Shown: positions 17,074 to 26,125, counted from the first letter of the stretch. The stretch is 48,553 nucleotides of DNA from Haloarcula japonica DSM 6131 (GCF_000336635.1 NZ_AOLY01000038.1:10168-58720), one strand, 5' to 3'. Notes: generated from the letters alone by a model not told the origin. Numbers and translations: made by a program.

Positions 17074-17352
17074 ATGCAGATGCCACGACGATTCAATACG
17101 TACTGTCCGCACTGTAACGAGCACCAGGAACACGAGGTCGAAAAGGTCCGTAGCGGCCGCCAGACGGGCATGAAGTGGATCGACCGCCAGCGCGAGCGTA
17201 ACTCCGGTATCGGGAACGACGGGAAGTTCTCGAAGGTTCCGGGTGGCGACAAGCCCACCAAGAAGACGGACCTCAAGTACCGCTGTGGCGAGTGTGGGAA
17301 GGCCCACCTCCGCGAAGGATGGCGCGCCGGCCGACTGGAGTTCCAGGAGTAA
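17074..17352 (+). CDS. rpl44e: 50S ribosomal protein L44e
   Basis: This 92-residue ribosomal protein of the large subunit has two zinc-binding pairs, CPHC near residue 11 and CGEC near residue 72, and the basic central region [16 protein letters not shown]. The length and the start [14 protein letters not shown] match archaeal L44e. It heads a translation operon: rps27e begins two bases after its stop, then aIF2-alpha and nop10. Confidence 0.97.
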
Positions 17353-17354
17353 CG

Positions 17355-17528
17355 ATGGCAGGAAGCTTCATCACCGTCGAATGCCCCGACTGCGAGAACG
17401 AACAGACTCTCTTCGAGAAGGCCGCGAGCGAGGTTTCGTGTGCCGTCTGTGGCCACACTATCGCCCGCCCCACCGGCGGCAAGGCCGACATCGAAGGCGA
17501 AGTGACCGCCGTCGTCGAGGCCCGATAG
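17355..17528 (+). CDS. rps27e: 30S ribosomal protein S27e
   Basis: This 57-residue zinc-ribbon protein of the small subunit carries Cys pairs CPDC and CAVC, with the core sequence [18 protein letters not shown] typical of S27e. It starts two bases after the L44e stop and ends two bases before the aIF2-alpha gene, so it is co-transcribed and probably co-translated. Confidence 0.97.
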   Translation: MAGSFITVECPDCENEQTLFEKAASEVSCAVCGHTIARPTGGKADIEGEVTAVVEAR

Positions 17529-17529
17529 G

Positions 17530-18330
17530 ATGAAATACAGCGGCTGGCCCGAACCGGGCGAACTCGTCGTCGGCAAGATCGACGAGATCGAGGACTTCGG
17601 CGTGTTCGTCGACCTCGACGAGTACGAGGGCAAGCGCGGCCTCTGTCACATCTCCGAGGTCGCCAGCGGATGGATCAAGAACGTCCGCGACCACGTCAAC
17701 GAAGGGCAGACAGTCGTTGCCAAGGTACTCGACGTCGACGAGAGCGCCCAGCAGATCGACCTCTCGATCAAGGACGTCAACGACCACCAGCGGAAAGAGA
17801 AGATCCAGGAGTGGAAAAACGAGCAGAAGGCCGACAACTGGATGGAGCTGGCCTTCGGCGAGGACCTGGACGACGAGAGCTACGCCGCCATCGCCAACGA
17901 GCTGCTGGCGGAGTTCGGCTCGATGTACGACGGGTTCGAATCGGCGGCGATCCACGGCAATGACGCCCTCGAAGACGTCGACCTCTCCGGGGAGGAGATC
18001 GATTCTATCGTCCAGACGGCCCGGAACAACGTCTCCGTGCCGTACGTACAAGTCACCGGCTACGTCGACCTGTCCTGTCCCGAAAGCGACGGCGTCGACG
18101 TCATCAAGGAAGCGTTGCAGGCCGCGGAGGGCAACGGCGAGGTCCCCGACGAGATCGAACTCGAAGTGACCTACGTCGGCTCGCCCGAGTACCGCATTCA
18201 GGTGCAAGCGCCCGACTACAAGACCGCCGAGGACGCGCTCGAAGAGAGTGCGGACCGCGCCGCGAAGGTCGTCGAACAACACGGCGGCACGGGGCAGTTC
18301 CACCGCGAGCGCAGCGAAGACGACGAGTAA
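17530..18330 (+). CDS. eif2a: Translation initiation factor aIF2 subunit alpha
   Basis: This 266-residue protein has an N-terminal S1/OB domain (residues about 10 to 85, with [20 protein letters not shown] and [20 protein letters not shown]), then a helical domain and a C-terminal alpha/beta domain. This is the three-domain plan of archaeal aIF2-alpha, which with beta and gamma brings initiator tRNA-Met to the small subunit. It sits in the classical L44e-S27e-aIF2a-Nop10 order. Confidence 0.97.
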   Translation: MKYSGWPEPGELVVGKIDEIEDFGVFVDLDEYEGKRGLCHISEVASGWIKNVRDHVNEGQTVVAKVLDVDESAQQIDLSIKDVNDHQRKEKIQEWKNEQKADNWMELAFGEDLDDESYAAIANELLAEFGSMYDGFESAAIHGNDALEDVDLSGEEIDSIVQTARNNVSVPYVQVTGYVDLSCPESDGVDVIKEALQAAEGNGEVPDEIELEVTYVGSPEYRIQVQAPDYKTAEDALEESADRAAKVVEQHGGTGQFHRERSEDDE

Positions 18331-18358
18331 GCCGCCGCCGACGGACGATTTACAACCG

Positions 18359-18541
18359 ATGAAATCGGATATCCGCGTCTGTGCCGCCTGGAAGTCCGAA
18401 CACGACCGGCCGGTGTACACGCTGGGAGACACCTGCCCGGAGTGCGGGCACGAAGCAGTCAACAGCGCACCCGCGCCGTTCTCGCCGGAGGATAGTTACG
18501 GCGAGTATCGACGTTCTCTTAAGCGCCGCCGCCGGGAATAA
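18359..18541 (+). CDS. nop10: H/ACA ribonucleoprotein subunit Nop10
   Basis: This 60-residue protein has a zinc ribbon (C8 and the CPEC pair) and a basic C-terminal helix, with the family sequence YTLGDTCPECGHEA followed by PAPFSPED and YRRSLKRR. Nop10 is an essential part of the archaeal H/ACA pseudouridylation complex with Cbf5, Gar1 and L7Ae. Bacteria lack it, so it marks the window as archaeal. It is the fourth gene of the operon; its 3' end also holds the promoter of the next gene. Confidence 0.95.
   Translation: MKSDIRVCAAWKSEHDRPVYTLGDTCPECGHEAVNSAPAPFSPEDSYGEYRRSLKRRRRE
18516..18522 (+). promoter_or_regulatory. TATA-like element inside nop10 for PAC2 gene
   Basis: TCTTAAG within the nop10 coding sequence lies about 27 bases before the ATG at 18547, the spacing for a leaderless start. 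Confidence 0.4.
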
Positions 18542-18546
18542 GCCGT

Positions 18547-19305
18547 ATGGACGAATTCGACATCGAGACCGTAGCGGACCCCGACCTCGACGACCCGGTG
18601 CTGGTCGAGGGGCTGCCCGGTGTGGGCCACGTCGGCAAACTCGCCGCGGAGCACCTCCTGGAGGAGCTCGAAAGCGAGCTCGTCCGCCGCGTCTACTCGA
18701 CGCATTTCCCGCCACAGGTCAGCATCGACGAGGGACAGGCACAGCTCGCCTGCGCCGAGTTCCACGCGGTCACGCCCGACGAGGGGCAGGACCTGCTCGT
18801 CCTCTCCGGGGACCACCAGGCCCAGGACAACGAGGGCCACTACGGCCTGACTGACACGTTCCTCGACATCGCCGATGACTTCGGCGTTCAACGGGTGTTC
18901 GCCCTCGGCGGCGTCCCGACTGGCGAACTCATCGAGGAGTACGACGTGCTCGGCGCGACCACGACCGAGGATTTCAAAGAAACGCTGGAGGACGCTGGCG
19001 TGGCCTTCCGCGAAGACGAGCCCGCGGGCGGCATCGTCGGCGTCTCCGGCCTGCTGCTTGGCCTGAGCAAGCGCCGGGACGTGCCGGCCAGTTGCCTCAT
19101 GGGCGAGACGTCGGGCTATCTGGTCGACCCCAAGAGCGCACAGGCCGTACTCGAAATCCTGCAGGAGGTCATCGGGTTCGAGGTCGACTACAGTTCGCTG
19201 GAGGACCGCGCCGACGAGATGGAGGAAGTCGTCCGGAAGATCCAAGAGATGGAACAGCAGAACTCCCCGTCGCCCGCCGACGAGGACCTCAGGTACATCG
19301 GGTGA
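18547..19305 (+). CDS. PAC2 family proteasome assembly chaperone homologue
   Basis: This 252-residue protein has the PAC2 domain: PVLVEGLPGVGHVGKLAAEH at residues 15 to 35, the central LGGVPTGE segment, and GLLLGLSKRRD. The C-terminal 40 residues form a charged predicted coiled coil (EDRADEMEEVVRKIQEME). Archaeal PAC2 homologues are related to eukaryotic proteasome assembly chaperones; PbaA/PbaB are characterised members. It begins five bases after nop10 and may be transcribed with it or from its own promoter. Confidence 0.9.
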   Translation: MDEFDIETVADPDLDDPVLVEGLPGVGHVGKLAAEHLLEELESELVRRVYSTHFPPQVSIDEGQAQLACAEFHAVTPDEGQDLLVLSGDHQAQDNEGHYGLTDTFLDIADDFGVQRVFALGGVPTGELIEEYDVLGATTTEDFKETLEDAGVAFREDEPAGGIVGVSGLLLGLSKRRDVPASCLMGETSGYLVDPKSAQAVLEILQEVIGFEVDYSSLEDRADEMEEVVRKIQEMEQQNSPSPADEDLRYIG

Positions 19306-19373
19306 AGCGAACAGCCGCACACTGCGGCCCGACAGCGAGAATTTCTTTACCGCCGGAGCCCTAACGGCTGGTC

Positions 19374-19997
19374 GTGCAGACACAACCGGGCATGCCGCCG
19401 GAGTGGCTGGTCCTCGGGCTCGTCCTGGGTGTCGCTGGCAGCCTCGTCGTCGCCGGGCTGTTCGTCCTCGCCAATCGCGTGTTTCCCGCCGAACGGCCGA
19501 ACCGACAGGCGACCGACGGCGGCGAGATGCGACGCCGGGCGGAGCTCCGGGAGTACCTCACCGCTATCGACGAGCAGTTCGCCGAGAACCACTTCGTCGA
19601 GGGGCAACACGTCGCCTTCTACCTCCCCAAGCGGGACGTGGCGATCACGTTCGACGCCAGGGCGTACTACCGTATCGAACGGTCCCCGACCGTCCCGGTG
19701 CTGGTCGAACACGAGATGCCCGGCGTCTACCTCGGCGCGCGCCTCCCCTTCGAGACGCCGGAGGTCGACCTCGGCCCGGACCCCGAGGAGGAACCACACC
19801 CGACGGTGCAGGCGTTCAGCGAACTGGGCCTTACCCAGAGCGCGTCGCTAGACGACGTGAAATCGGCGTATCGCGAGCGCGTCAAGGAGGTCCATCCGGA
19901 TCACGGCGGCAACGAAGACGAGTTCAAGCGCGTCCGGGAGGCGTACACCACCGCGAAACAGCATGCGTCCGGGACGTCGAAACAGCGAGCGTCGTGA
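19374..19997 (+). CDS. Membrane-anchored J-domain protein
   Basis: This 207-residue protein has one N-terminal membrane helix (residues about 11 to 33), a middle domain of unknown fold, and a C-terminal J domain from about 148 to 200. The HPD motif that stimulates DnaK is H174-P-D176 in KEVHPDHGGNEDEFKRVREAY. A J domain at the C-terminus behind a membrane anchor suggests it recruits DnaK to the membrane; the client is unknown. The start is GTG at 19374, with a TTTCTTTA element about 30 bases upstream (leaderless). An ATG at 19392 is possible. Confidence 0.85.
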   Translation: MQTQPGMPPEWLVLGLVLGVAGSLVVAGLFVLANRVFPAERPNRQATDGGEMRRRAELREYLTAIDEQFAENHFVEGQHVAFYLPKRDVAITFDARAYYRIERSPTVPVLVEHEMPGVYLGARLPFETPEVDLGPDPEEEPHPTVQAFSELGLTQSASLDDVKSAYRERVKEVHPDHGGNEDEFKRVREAYTTAKQHASGTSKQRAS

Positions 19998-20112
19998 GAG
20001 TGAGACGTGCGCGCCGGTCGCTCGAACAACGGGCGGCCAACGGTACAGTATCAGGCCGTTCCGGTGGGTTCTGTCCAGAAGAATTTTCAATTCCGGCAGG
20101 ATAGGACAGCGC

Positions 20113-20574
20113 ATGCGCCGTCCTGTGTCCTCGCGCCGGTTAGCCGCTGGAACCATCGGAGCCGCTCTCTGTTCGCTCCTGGGGACCGTCATGACGGTCA
20201 TAACGTACGACCAGCCCGACCCTGATGGAGCCAGCTTAGCCGGGCTCTCTTTCGCAGTGCTGTTAGTTGTTGGACTGCTGGGGCTTGGGAGCGGTGGACT
20301 GTTGGCAGCCCATACACGCTGGGGAGGGCCCGCAACATGGCCGAGGCGGTTTCTGTACGTTGGAGGGGGAGCCGGAGTCCTGGCTTCAGCTGTGGTGACC
20401 CTGTGGAACGTTGTTGCTCAAATCCCGGACGGGTCGCTGCTTGAGCATGTACTTCCCCCCATCGGTGGCCTCCTCTTCGGGAGTGTCATACTGTCGGCGG
20501 CTGTGATACTACTCTGTACCGCTCTAGGGATTCTGACACAAATCGCACAGGCAGTGAGCGAGGGAATCCACTGA
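20113..20574 (+). CDS. Hypothetical four-helix membrane protein
   Basis: This 153-residue protein starts MRRPVSSRRLAAG and has four hydrophobic helices with basic residues at the N-terminus. I do not recognise a family. Longer in-frame starts exist upstream, but an ATTTTCA element at about 20082 places transcription at about 20112, directly at this ATG. It stands alone; the next gene is convergent. Confidence 0.65.
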   Translation: MRRPVSSRRLAAGTIGAALCSLLGTVMTVITYDQPDPDGASLAGLSFAVLLVVGLLGLGSGGLLAAHTRWGGPATWPRRFLYVGGGAGVLASAVVTLWNVVAQIPDGSLLEHVLPPIGGLLFGSVILSAAVILLCTALGILTQIAQAVSEGIH

Positions 20575-20658
20575 ACGGCTGCTTTCGGGGCGTCTGTCGT
20601 CGAGACACAGCAAGAGAGTGAGTCCGGACGAGCTACCTCCGGGGAGCACACAGAGTAG

Positions 20659-21672
20659 CTAGGGCGTTACGACGATTTTCCCGACGCTGTCGCGGTCCTG
20701 CATCGCCGCAAACGCCGCACCGGTCTCTTCGAGCGGGTACGTCTCCTCGATTTCCGGGGTGAGTTCGCCGTCGGCGACGAGTCCGACGAGCCGCTCTAAG
20801 TCGCCCAGTGTTCCCATCGTGCTTCCGATGACGCGTTTATGGCCGAGGAACAGGTCGGGAATGTTGATCTCAGACGTGCCGCCGGCGGTCCGGCCACAGA
20901 TCGCCATCCGGCCGCCGCGTTTCAGGACATCCAAACCGACCTGTGTGTACTCGCCACCGAGATGGTTCAGGACGCCGTCGACCGGCCCGATATCGGAGAC
21001 TGCATCCCGAATCTCGTCCGGATCGGTGCTCTCGATGGCGTAGTCTAGGCCGAGCGATTCGACGCGGTCCAGTTTCGTTTCTGAGGAGGAGGTCCCGACG
21101 CTGTCGGCACCAAGAGCGGCCGCGAGCTGGACGCCCGCGACGCCGACACCACCGGTTACGCCCGGGATGAACACCGTGTCGCCCGGGCCGGCGTCGACCC
21201 GGCGGAGCATGTGGAAGGCGGTCATATAGGCCGTCGGAAGCGCGGCCGCGTCGACAGTCTCAACGCCGTCGGGGAGCGTAACGAGGCGGTCGGCCTGCAC
21301 GCGGGCCGCCTCGGCGAGGCCGCCGTGGTACAGTGAGAAGTTCTCACAGAGGTTCTCCGGCCCCTCACGGCAGTAGCGACACGTCCCGCAGGTCTCGTTC
21401 GGACAGAGCACCACGCGGTCCCCGGGTTCGACGGCTGTGACGCCCTCGCCGACGGCGTCGACGGTGCCAGCGACGTCGAGGCCGCTGACGAACGGCAGGT
21501 CGTCCGTGTCGATCATCGCGGAATCGCCTTCGAGAATCCAGAGGTCGTGACGGTTGATCGCGCACGCTTCGACGGAGACCACCGCCTCACCGCGTTCGGG
21601 TTCGGGGGTCGGTTGGTTGATGACCGAGACACCGTTCGGGCCAGTGAGTTCGCTGAACGCTGCAGTGCGCAT
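20659..21672 (-). CDS. Zinc-type medium-chain alcohol dehydrogenase / quinone oxidoreductase
   Basis: This 337-residue MDR family oxidoreductase has a GroES-like N-terminal domain with the structural zinc cysteines in CPNETCGTCRYCREGPENLC (about residues 90 to 111) and a Rossmann domain with GVTGGVGVAGVQLAAALGA for NAD(P)H. The start MRTAAFSELTG at 21672 is preferred to a longer frame because MDR proteins begin with this type of strand. The substrate is not clear. It is transcribed in the same direction as the threonine-synthase-like gene upstream, with an 83-base gap. Confidence 0.88.
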   Translation of the reverse strand: MRTAAFSELTGPNGVSVINQPTPEPERGEAVVSVEACAINRHDLWILEGDSAMIDTDDLPFVSGLDVAGTVDAVGEGVTAVEPGDRVVLCPNETCGTCRYCREGPENLCENFSLYHGGLAEAARVQADRLVTLPDGVETVDAAALPTAYMTAFHMLRRVDAGPGDTVFIPGVTGGVGVAGVQLAAALGADSVGTSSSETKLDRVESLGLDYAIESTDPDEIRDAVSDIGPVDGVLNHLGGEYTQVGLDVLKRGGRMAICGRTAGGTSEINIPDLFLGHKRVIGSTMGTLGDLERLVGLVADGELTPEIEETYPLEETGAAFAAMQDRDSVGKIVVTP

Positions 21673-21755
21673 CAGGCCAGTGTTGTGCCACGACAGTCTA
21701 AACGACACCGAAGTGTGTGTCCCTGTGTCGTGGCACTTGTTTTCACGGGCCGCCC

Positions 21756-22928
21756 TCAGATGCCCTGACTCATGAGGTGACTGCGAAGCAGGTCCGCCTC
21801 CTTGCTACCGGCGACAGGGTTCACCAAGACGACGACGTCGGTATCGTCGAAGGCCCCTTCCTCGGCCAGCGCTCGCGCGCCGGCAATCGCCGTTCCGCCG
21901 GTCGCACCGGTTTCCGGCCCCATCTCGCAGCCGTCAACGGCCCCGGCCAGGATGTCTTTGTCCGAGACTGCGACACCATTACCGCCCGAGCGATCCAGAG
22001 AGTCGAGCGCCGCAGCGCCAGCGGCGGGGTCGGGGACCTCCAGCGGGCCGACGATGGTGTCGGGATGCTCGATGGCCGCTGGTTCGCTCGCACCCTCGCG
22101 TGCGGCGTCGGCGACGGCGGCTGTCGAGTCCGGCTGTGCGGCGTAGATTCGCGGCGTCGAGTCCGTGAGGCCGCTGTCGGCTGCCGCCCGGAAACCGTGT
22201 TCGAGGCCGACGAGCGTCTCGCCGTGGCCGGTGGGGTGGACCACGGCGTCGGGGGCCGTCCAGTCGAGGTCGTCGGCCGTCTCGAAGGCGACGGATTTCG
22301 CCCCTTCGATGCGGAAGGGGTGGCCCGGCGCGACCGGGACCCAGCCGTCGGCTGCCTCGGCTACCTCGTCGTCGAACGCCGAGACGGCGTCGTCGTACCG
22401 GCCTTCAACGACGCGCATGTCGCCGCCGTGGACGTTCACCATCGCCTTGTTGAGGAACGGGCACCGCGAGGGGACGAAGCCCTTCGACTCGATGCCGGCG
22501 CGGGCCGCGTAGGCGGCGTTGGCCTGCGCGCCGTTGCCGGTCGAGGACGTCACGACGCGCTCGGCCCCGCGTTGGGCGGCAGCAGTGACCGAGAGCGAGA
22601 GTTTGCGGTCGTCCAGCGAGGCCGTCGGATTTCGCCCCTCGTCTTTTACATACACCGAGTCGACGCCGAGTTCATCGGCCAGGTCCGGCACCGGGACCAT
22701 CGGCGTCGCTCCCTCGCCCAGTGTCACCGTCGCGTCCTGCGGGAACGGCCGCAGAGGCTCGTACCGGCCCGGCCCCGACGTGTCGGGTAGGTCCGCAGGC
22801 GTCAGGTCGGGACCGTCGTAGTCGCCGACGAGAACGCCGCCGCAGTCGGGACAGCGGTCGGCCGTGCTGTCGGTTGCCGCGCCACACGCCGTGCAGATGA
22901 GGCCGCGAAACGCCCCAGTCGTCTCCAT
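21756..22928 (-). CDS. Threonine synthase-like PLP-fold protein lacking the PLP lysine
   Basis: This 390-residue fold-type II protein has an N-terminal zinc ribbon (CTAC at 12 to 15, CPDC at 26 to 29), the TLGEGATPMVPVPDL entry loop and the phosphate-binding SSTGNGAQANAAYAARAGI loop seen in threonine synthases. The PLP lysine motif, usually NPT-x-SFKDR, reads NPTASLDDRK here: D106 replaces the Schiff-base lysine. It is therefore either a non-catalytic paralogue or works differently. The start METTGAFRG at 22928 is chosen over a TTG at 22955 because the zinc ribbon follows at once. See findings. Confidence 0.85.
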   Translation of the reverse strand: METTGAFRGLICTACGAATDSTADRCPDCGGVLVGDYDGPDLTPADLPDTSGPGRYEPLRPFPQDATVTLGEGATPMVPVPDLADELGVDSVYVKDEGRNPTASLDDRKLSLSVTAAAQRGAERVVTSSTGNGAQANAAYAARAGIESKGFVPSRCPFLNKAMVNVHGGDMRVVEGRYDDAVSAFDDEVAEAADGWVPVAPGHPFRIEGAKSVAFETADDLDWTAPDAVVHPTGHGETLVGLEHGFRAAADSGLTDSTPRIYAAQPDSTAAVADAAREGASEPAAIEHPDTIVGPLEVPDPAAGAAALDSLDRSGGNGVAVSDKDILAGAVDGCEMGPETGATGGTAIAGARALAEEGAFDDTDVVVLVNPVAGSKEADLLRSHLMSQGI

Positions 22929-23011
22929 GTCTGCCCCTGCGGACGGGACGACCAAGTGTGGTCCGGTCCCGCTTCAGCACGCTCTTGGCACAGGCGGCCA
23001 AAGGAGCGGAC

Positions 23012-24265
23012 ATGACAGATGTCGTCGTCGCCGGCGGGGGACTCGCCGGGCTGGTCGCCGCCCGCCACCTGGCGGAATCGGGCCGTGACGTGATCGTCTT
23101 CGAACAGGCGTCCGAGGTCGGGGGCCGCGTCCGGACGACCCACGAGGACGGCTACACGTTCGACCGCGGGTTTCAGGTCATGTTCACCGCCTATCCCGCG
23201 GCGAAGCGAGAACTCGACATCGAGGCACTGTCCCCGCGGACGTTCACGCCGGGGGCCACCATCGCCAGCCCGAACCACCGCTCGGTGCTGTCGGACCCGC
23301 TCCGCAACCCCTCGGCCACGCCACAGACGCTGCTCAACACCGACGTTCGAACGGCCGACAAACTCCGGCTGTTCCGCCTCCAGCGCGAACTGGCCGGCAT
23401 CGACCCCGTCAAGCTGCTCTCCCGTGGCGGAAGAACCATTCGGGAGTATCTCGCGGACTACGGGTTCTCACAGCAGTTCGTCGAGCGGTTCGCCGCGCCG
23501 TTCTACGGCGGCATCACGCTCGACCGCTCGCTGGGAACGGACAGCAGCATCTTCGAGTACACCTACAAGATGCTGAGCGAAGGCGAGATATTCGTCCCCG
23601 CCGACGGGATGCAGGCGATGCCGCGACAGCTCGCCGACCGCGCTCGCTCGGCGGGCGCGACAATCGAGACCGACGCGGCCGTGACAGACCTGCAGACCCA
23701 CGACGACGAAGTCACTGCCGAGGTCGGCGGCGAGACGGTGACCGCTGAGAGCGCCGTGGTCGCGACGGACCCGGGGACCGCGGCGGAGCTGACCGACATC
23801 GACGCCATCCCGACCGAACCCGTCGGCTGTGTCACCCAGTACTTCGCACTCCCGACGAACCGTGCCCCGTCGACCGGCAAGCGCATCATCCTCAACGCGG
23901 CCGACGACCGGCCCAACACTATCGCGCCGCTGTCGGCCGTTGCCAGCGAGTACGCGCCCGCCGGCATGGAATTGTACAGCGCCACGTTCCTGGGGACGCC
24001 GGAAGAAGACGACAGGGAACTGGCCGCCGAAGTCCGGGCGGCGCTGCAGTCGTGGTATCCGAACGCGAGCTTCGAGGCGCTGGAACTGCTCCGGACCGAC
24101 CGGGTTCCGTTCTCGCAGTTCGCCCAGCCGCCGGGGTATCGGGACTCGCTGCCGGACCCGACAGCGCCGGACGGGAACGCCGTCCTAGCCGGTGACTACA
24201 CCCGCTGGTCGTCGATACAAGGCGCGCTCGAAAGCGGCAAGGTCGCCGCTGATCTGCTGCGATAA
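23012..24265 (+). CDS. FAD-dependent amine oxidase / phytoene desaturase-like oxidoreductase
   Basis: This 417-residue flavoprotein has the N-terminal dinucleotide-binding motif VVVAGGGLAGLVAARHLAES with FEQASEVGGRVRT at the end of the second strand, the typical start of the amine oxidase/desaturase superfamily. The C-terminus has the matching FAD motif, AVLAGDYTRWSSIQGALESG. The substrate is unknown; it could be a carotenoid, a porphyrinogen or an amine. The ATG at 23012 places the FAD motif at residue 5, better than the longer frame from 22958. It is divergent from the threonine-synthase-like gene. Confidence 0.88.
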   Translation: MTDVVVAGGGLAGLVAARHLAESGRDVIVFEQASEVGGRVRTTHEDGYTFDRGFQVMFTAYPAAKRELDIEALSPRTFTPGATIASPNHRSVLSDPLRNPSATPQTLLNTDVRTADKLRLFRLQRELAGIDPVKLLSRGGRTIREYLADYGFSQQFVERFAAPFYGGITLDRSLGTDSSIFEYTYKMLSEGEIFVPADGMQAMPRQLADRARSAGATIETDAAVTDLQTHDDEVTAEVGGETVTAESAVVATDPGTAAELTDIDAIPTEPVGCVTQYFALPTNRAPSTGKRIILNAADDRPNTIAPLSAVASEYAPAGMELYSATFLGTPEEDDRELAAEVRAALQSWYPNASFEALELLRTDRVPFSQFAQPPGYRDSLPDPTAPDGNAVLAGDYTRWSSIQGALESGKVAADLLR

Positions 24266-24303
24266 GAGAAACGCCGATACGACTTCAGAAGAGGGGCGGC
24301 GGC

Positions 24304-24459
24304 CTATGCGGCCGGACCGCCGCTATTCGTGTTTCCCTCTTGTTCGTGCCCCTCTCCTTCGAGGACTTCAGAGACGTACTTTATCGTCGCGAAGTACAGC
24401 AGCAGTAGCGAGAGCAGCGTAATCGCGATGAGACCCAGCGCGATTTCTGTCTGAACCAT
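24304..24459 (-). CDS. Small single-helix membrane protein
   Basis: This 51-residue protein, MVQTEIALGLIAITLLSLLL at the start, has one long hydrophobic helix (residues 6 to 27) and an acidic, Gly/Asn-rich tail. I do not recognise it. It lies between the flavoprotein (convergent) and the phosphoesterase gene, 37 bases downstream of the latter, and may be the last gene of that unit. The composition (acidic tail, single helix) looks like a true gene. Confidence 0.6.
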   Translation of the reverse strand: MVQTEIALGLIAITLLSLLLLYFATIKYVSEVLEGEGHEQEGNTNSGGPAA

Positions 24460-24496
24460 ATTCCAGCGTCCACCGTCGCGGGCCAAATACTTACCG

Positions 24497-25177
24497 TTAT
24501 AGCATGCGGCGGAACTCACCCAGCGGCGGGAACGACAGGGTCTCGCGCCCGCTCTCGTCCCAGACCACCGGCTCCAGTCGGTCGGTGTCGGTGACAAGTG
24601 GGGACTGGAAGTCGCCGGCGCGCATCTCGTTGACCTCGACCCCGGCGTTCAGCTTGTTGAACGACGGGAGCATCACCACGTCGCTGCCCCGGAACTGCCC
24701 GCTCCCGACAAGATAGCAGGGCCGGCGCTGGCCCTCAATGGAGATGGTCGGGTGATCGTGCCCGACGACGTAGCGGTCGGCCTCAGTGTCGGGAGCCTCG
24801 TGGCCGTGGCAGACGACCATCTCGCCGATCCGGTATTCCGTCTCGGTCGGTCCGTCCCAAACGCCGTCGAGCATCGTGTCATGGTTGCCCGGCGTCACGA
24901 CCAATCGCGCACCGACCCCCTGACAGGCGCTTTTGAGTCCCGCCACGGTACTTTCGACCGAGCGGGGAACGGTCCGGAACGAGTGCAGCAGGTCGCCGGC
25001 GACGACGACCTCGTCGGGGTCGTGGCGGTCGACGAGGGACTGGAACCGCTGGACCATGTCGGAACCGGAGCCGACCGGGAGTTCGAGACTCCCGCCGGTG
25101 CCCCGGCCGACGTGGAGGTCCGCGACGACGAGCGTGCCGTCGAGCAGCAGCGCCCGGTCGTCGTAGCTGGCTGTCAT
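24497..25177 (-). CDS. Metallophosphoesterase (archaeal SbcD-related phosphoesterase)
   Basis: This 226-residue calcineurin-like phosphoesterase shows all metal motifs: D20-L-H22 in VVADLHVGRG, GD at 61-62 in VVVAGDLLHS, GNHD at 97 to 100, and later HGHEAP and GHDHP. It matches the archaeal SbcD-related/PdeM-like family, small nucleases or phosphodiesterases linked with DNA repair. The ATG at 25177 is supported by a CAATATAAGC TATA element on the minus strand about 30 bases upstream (leaderless). It is divergent from the winged-helix regulator. Confidence 0.88.
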   Translation of the reverse strand: MTASYDDRALLLDGTLVVADLHVGRGTGGSLELPVGSGSDMVQRFQSLVDRHDPDEVVVAGDLLHSFRTVPRSVESTVAGLKSACQGVGARLVVTPGNHDTMLDGVWDGPTETEYRIGEMVVCHGHEAPDTEADRYVVGHDHPTISIEGQRRPCYLVGSGQFRGSDVVMLPSFNKLNAGVEVNEMRAGDFQSPLVTDTDRLEPVVWDESGRETLSFPPLGEFRRML

Positions 25178-25312
25178 CGCCGTCCAGTCAGCGCCGGCGA
25201 CGCTTATATTGTCGGTCACGGCGAGGCCGGATGCGATGGGGCGGTCCACAGCCGCGTATCCAGGCCTGACGGTGTCGGTGGTATTTTTACCTGTGACTCC
25301 CGTGACTCTGGT

Positions 25313-26080
25313 ATGGTCGACGTCCTGGAAAACAAGCGGGCCGCGACGCGGTTTCGGGTCCTCGTGGAGATCGCCGAGCGCCAGCCCGCGGTGAGTCAGG
25401 GCGAAATCGCCGAGGCCGTCGGCGTGACGAGCCAGGCCGTCAGCGAGTACATCCGGGAGCTCGTCGACGACGGCTTAGTCGAGAAGGAAGGGCGGTCGCG
25501 CTACCGCGTCACCAAAGAGGGCGTCGACTGGGTGTTCCAGTCCGCCACCGACGTGCGCCGGTTCGCCGACCACGTCACCGACGACGTGCTCGGGAGCGTG
25601 CAGGAGGACGCCGCCATCGCCACGGCGGACCTGGCAGAAGGCGAGACGGTGACGCTCTCGCTGTCGGACGGCCTGCTGCACGCCGACCCCGGTGGCGGCG
25701 ACGCGACGGGCGTGACGACGACCAGCGCCGCGGCGGGCGAGGTCGTCGGCGTCACCGGCTTCGAGGGTGTCATCGACCTCAACCCCGGCCACGTCAGCGT
25801 GATACAGGTCCCGCCAGTCCGGTCGGGGCCGGTCGAGAACGTCGATGAAATTGCCGCCGCCTGTGCGGACGTCCCAATCGTCACCGCAGCGGGCGTCGAG
25901 TCCGTCGTTGCGCTCCGCGATGCCGGCATCGAACCGACGACCCATTTCGCGGCAGGCGAGGTGGCTGCCGCCGCCGCATCGCGGGGGCTGGACGCCGTCG
26001 TCGTCGCAACGCAGGACACCGTCGGGCGCGTGACCGACGCGCTCCGGGACGCGAGCGTCGACTACGACGTGACCCAGTAG
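25313..26080 (+). CDS. Winged-helix transcription regulator with ligand-like C-terminal domain
   Basis: This 255-residue protein has an N-terminal MarR/IclR-like winged helix (residues about 5 to 75; SQGEIAEAVGVTSQAVSEYI is the helix-turn-helix) followed by a long alpha/beta domain with many Ala, Asp and Gly residues. The last 70 residues (PIVTAAGVESVVALRDAGIE and onward) look like a Rossmann-like sensor. It probably binds a metabolite, but the ligand is unknown. The ATG at 25313 lies about 27 bases after a TATTTTTAC element (leaderless). It is divergent from the phosphoesterase. Confidence 0.75.
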   Translation: MVDVLENKRAATRFRVLVEIAERQPAVSQGEIAEAVGVTSQAVSEYIRELVDDGLVEKEGRSRYRVTKEGVDWVFQSATDVRRFADHVTDDVLGSVQEDAAIATADLAEGETVTLSLSDGLLHADPGGGDATGVTTTSAAAGEVVGVTGFEGVIDLNPGHVSVIQVPPVRSGPVENVDEIAAACADVPIVTAAGVESVVALRDAGIEPTTHFAAGEVAAAAASRGLDAVVVATQDTVGRVTDALRDASVDYDVTQ

Positions 26081-26125
26081 CCCGGAGTAGCGGGACTTTT
26101 CCGGTCGGCTGCCGTCAGTACAGCC

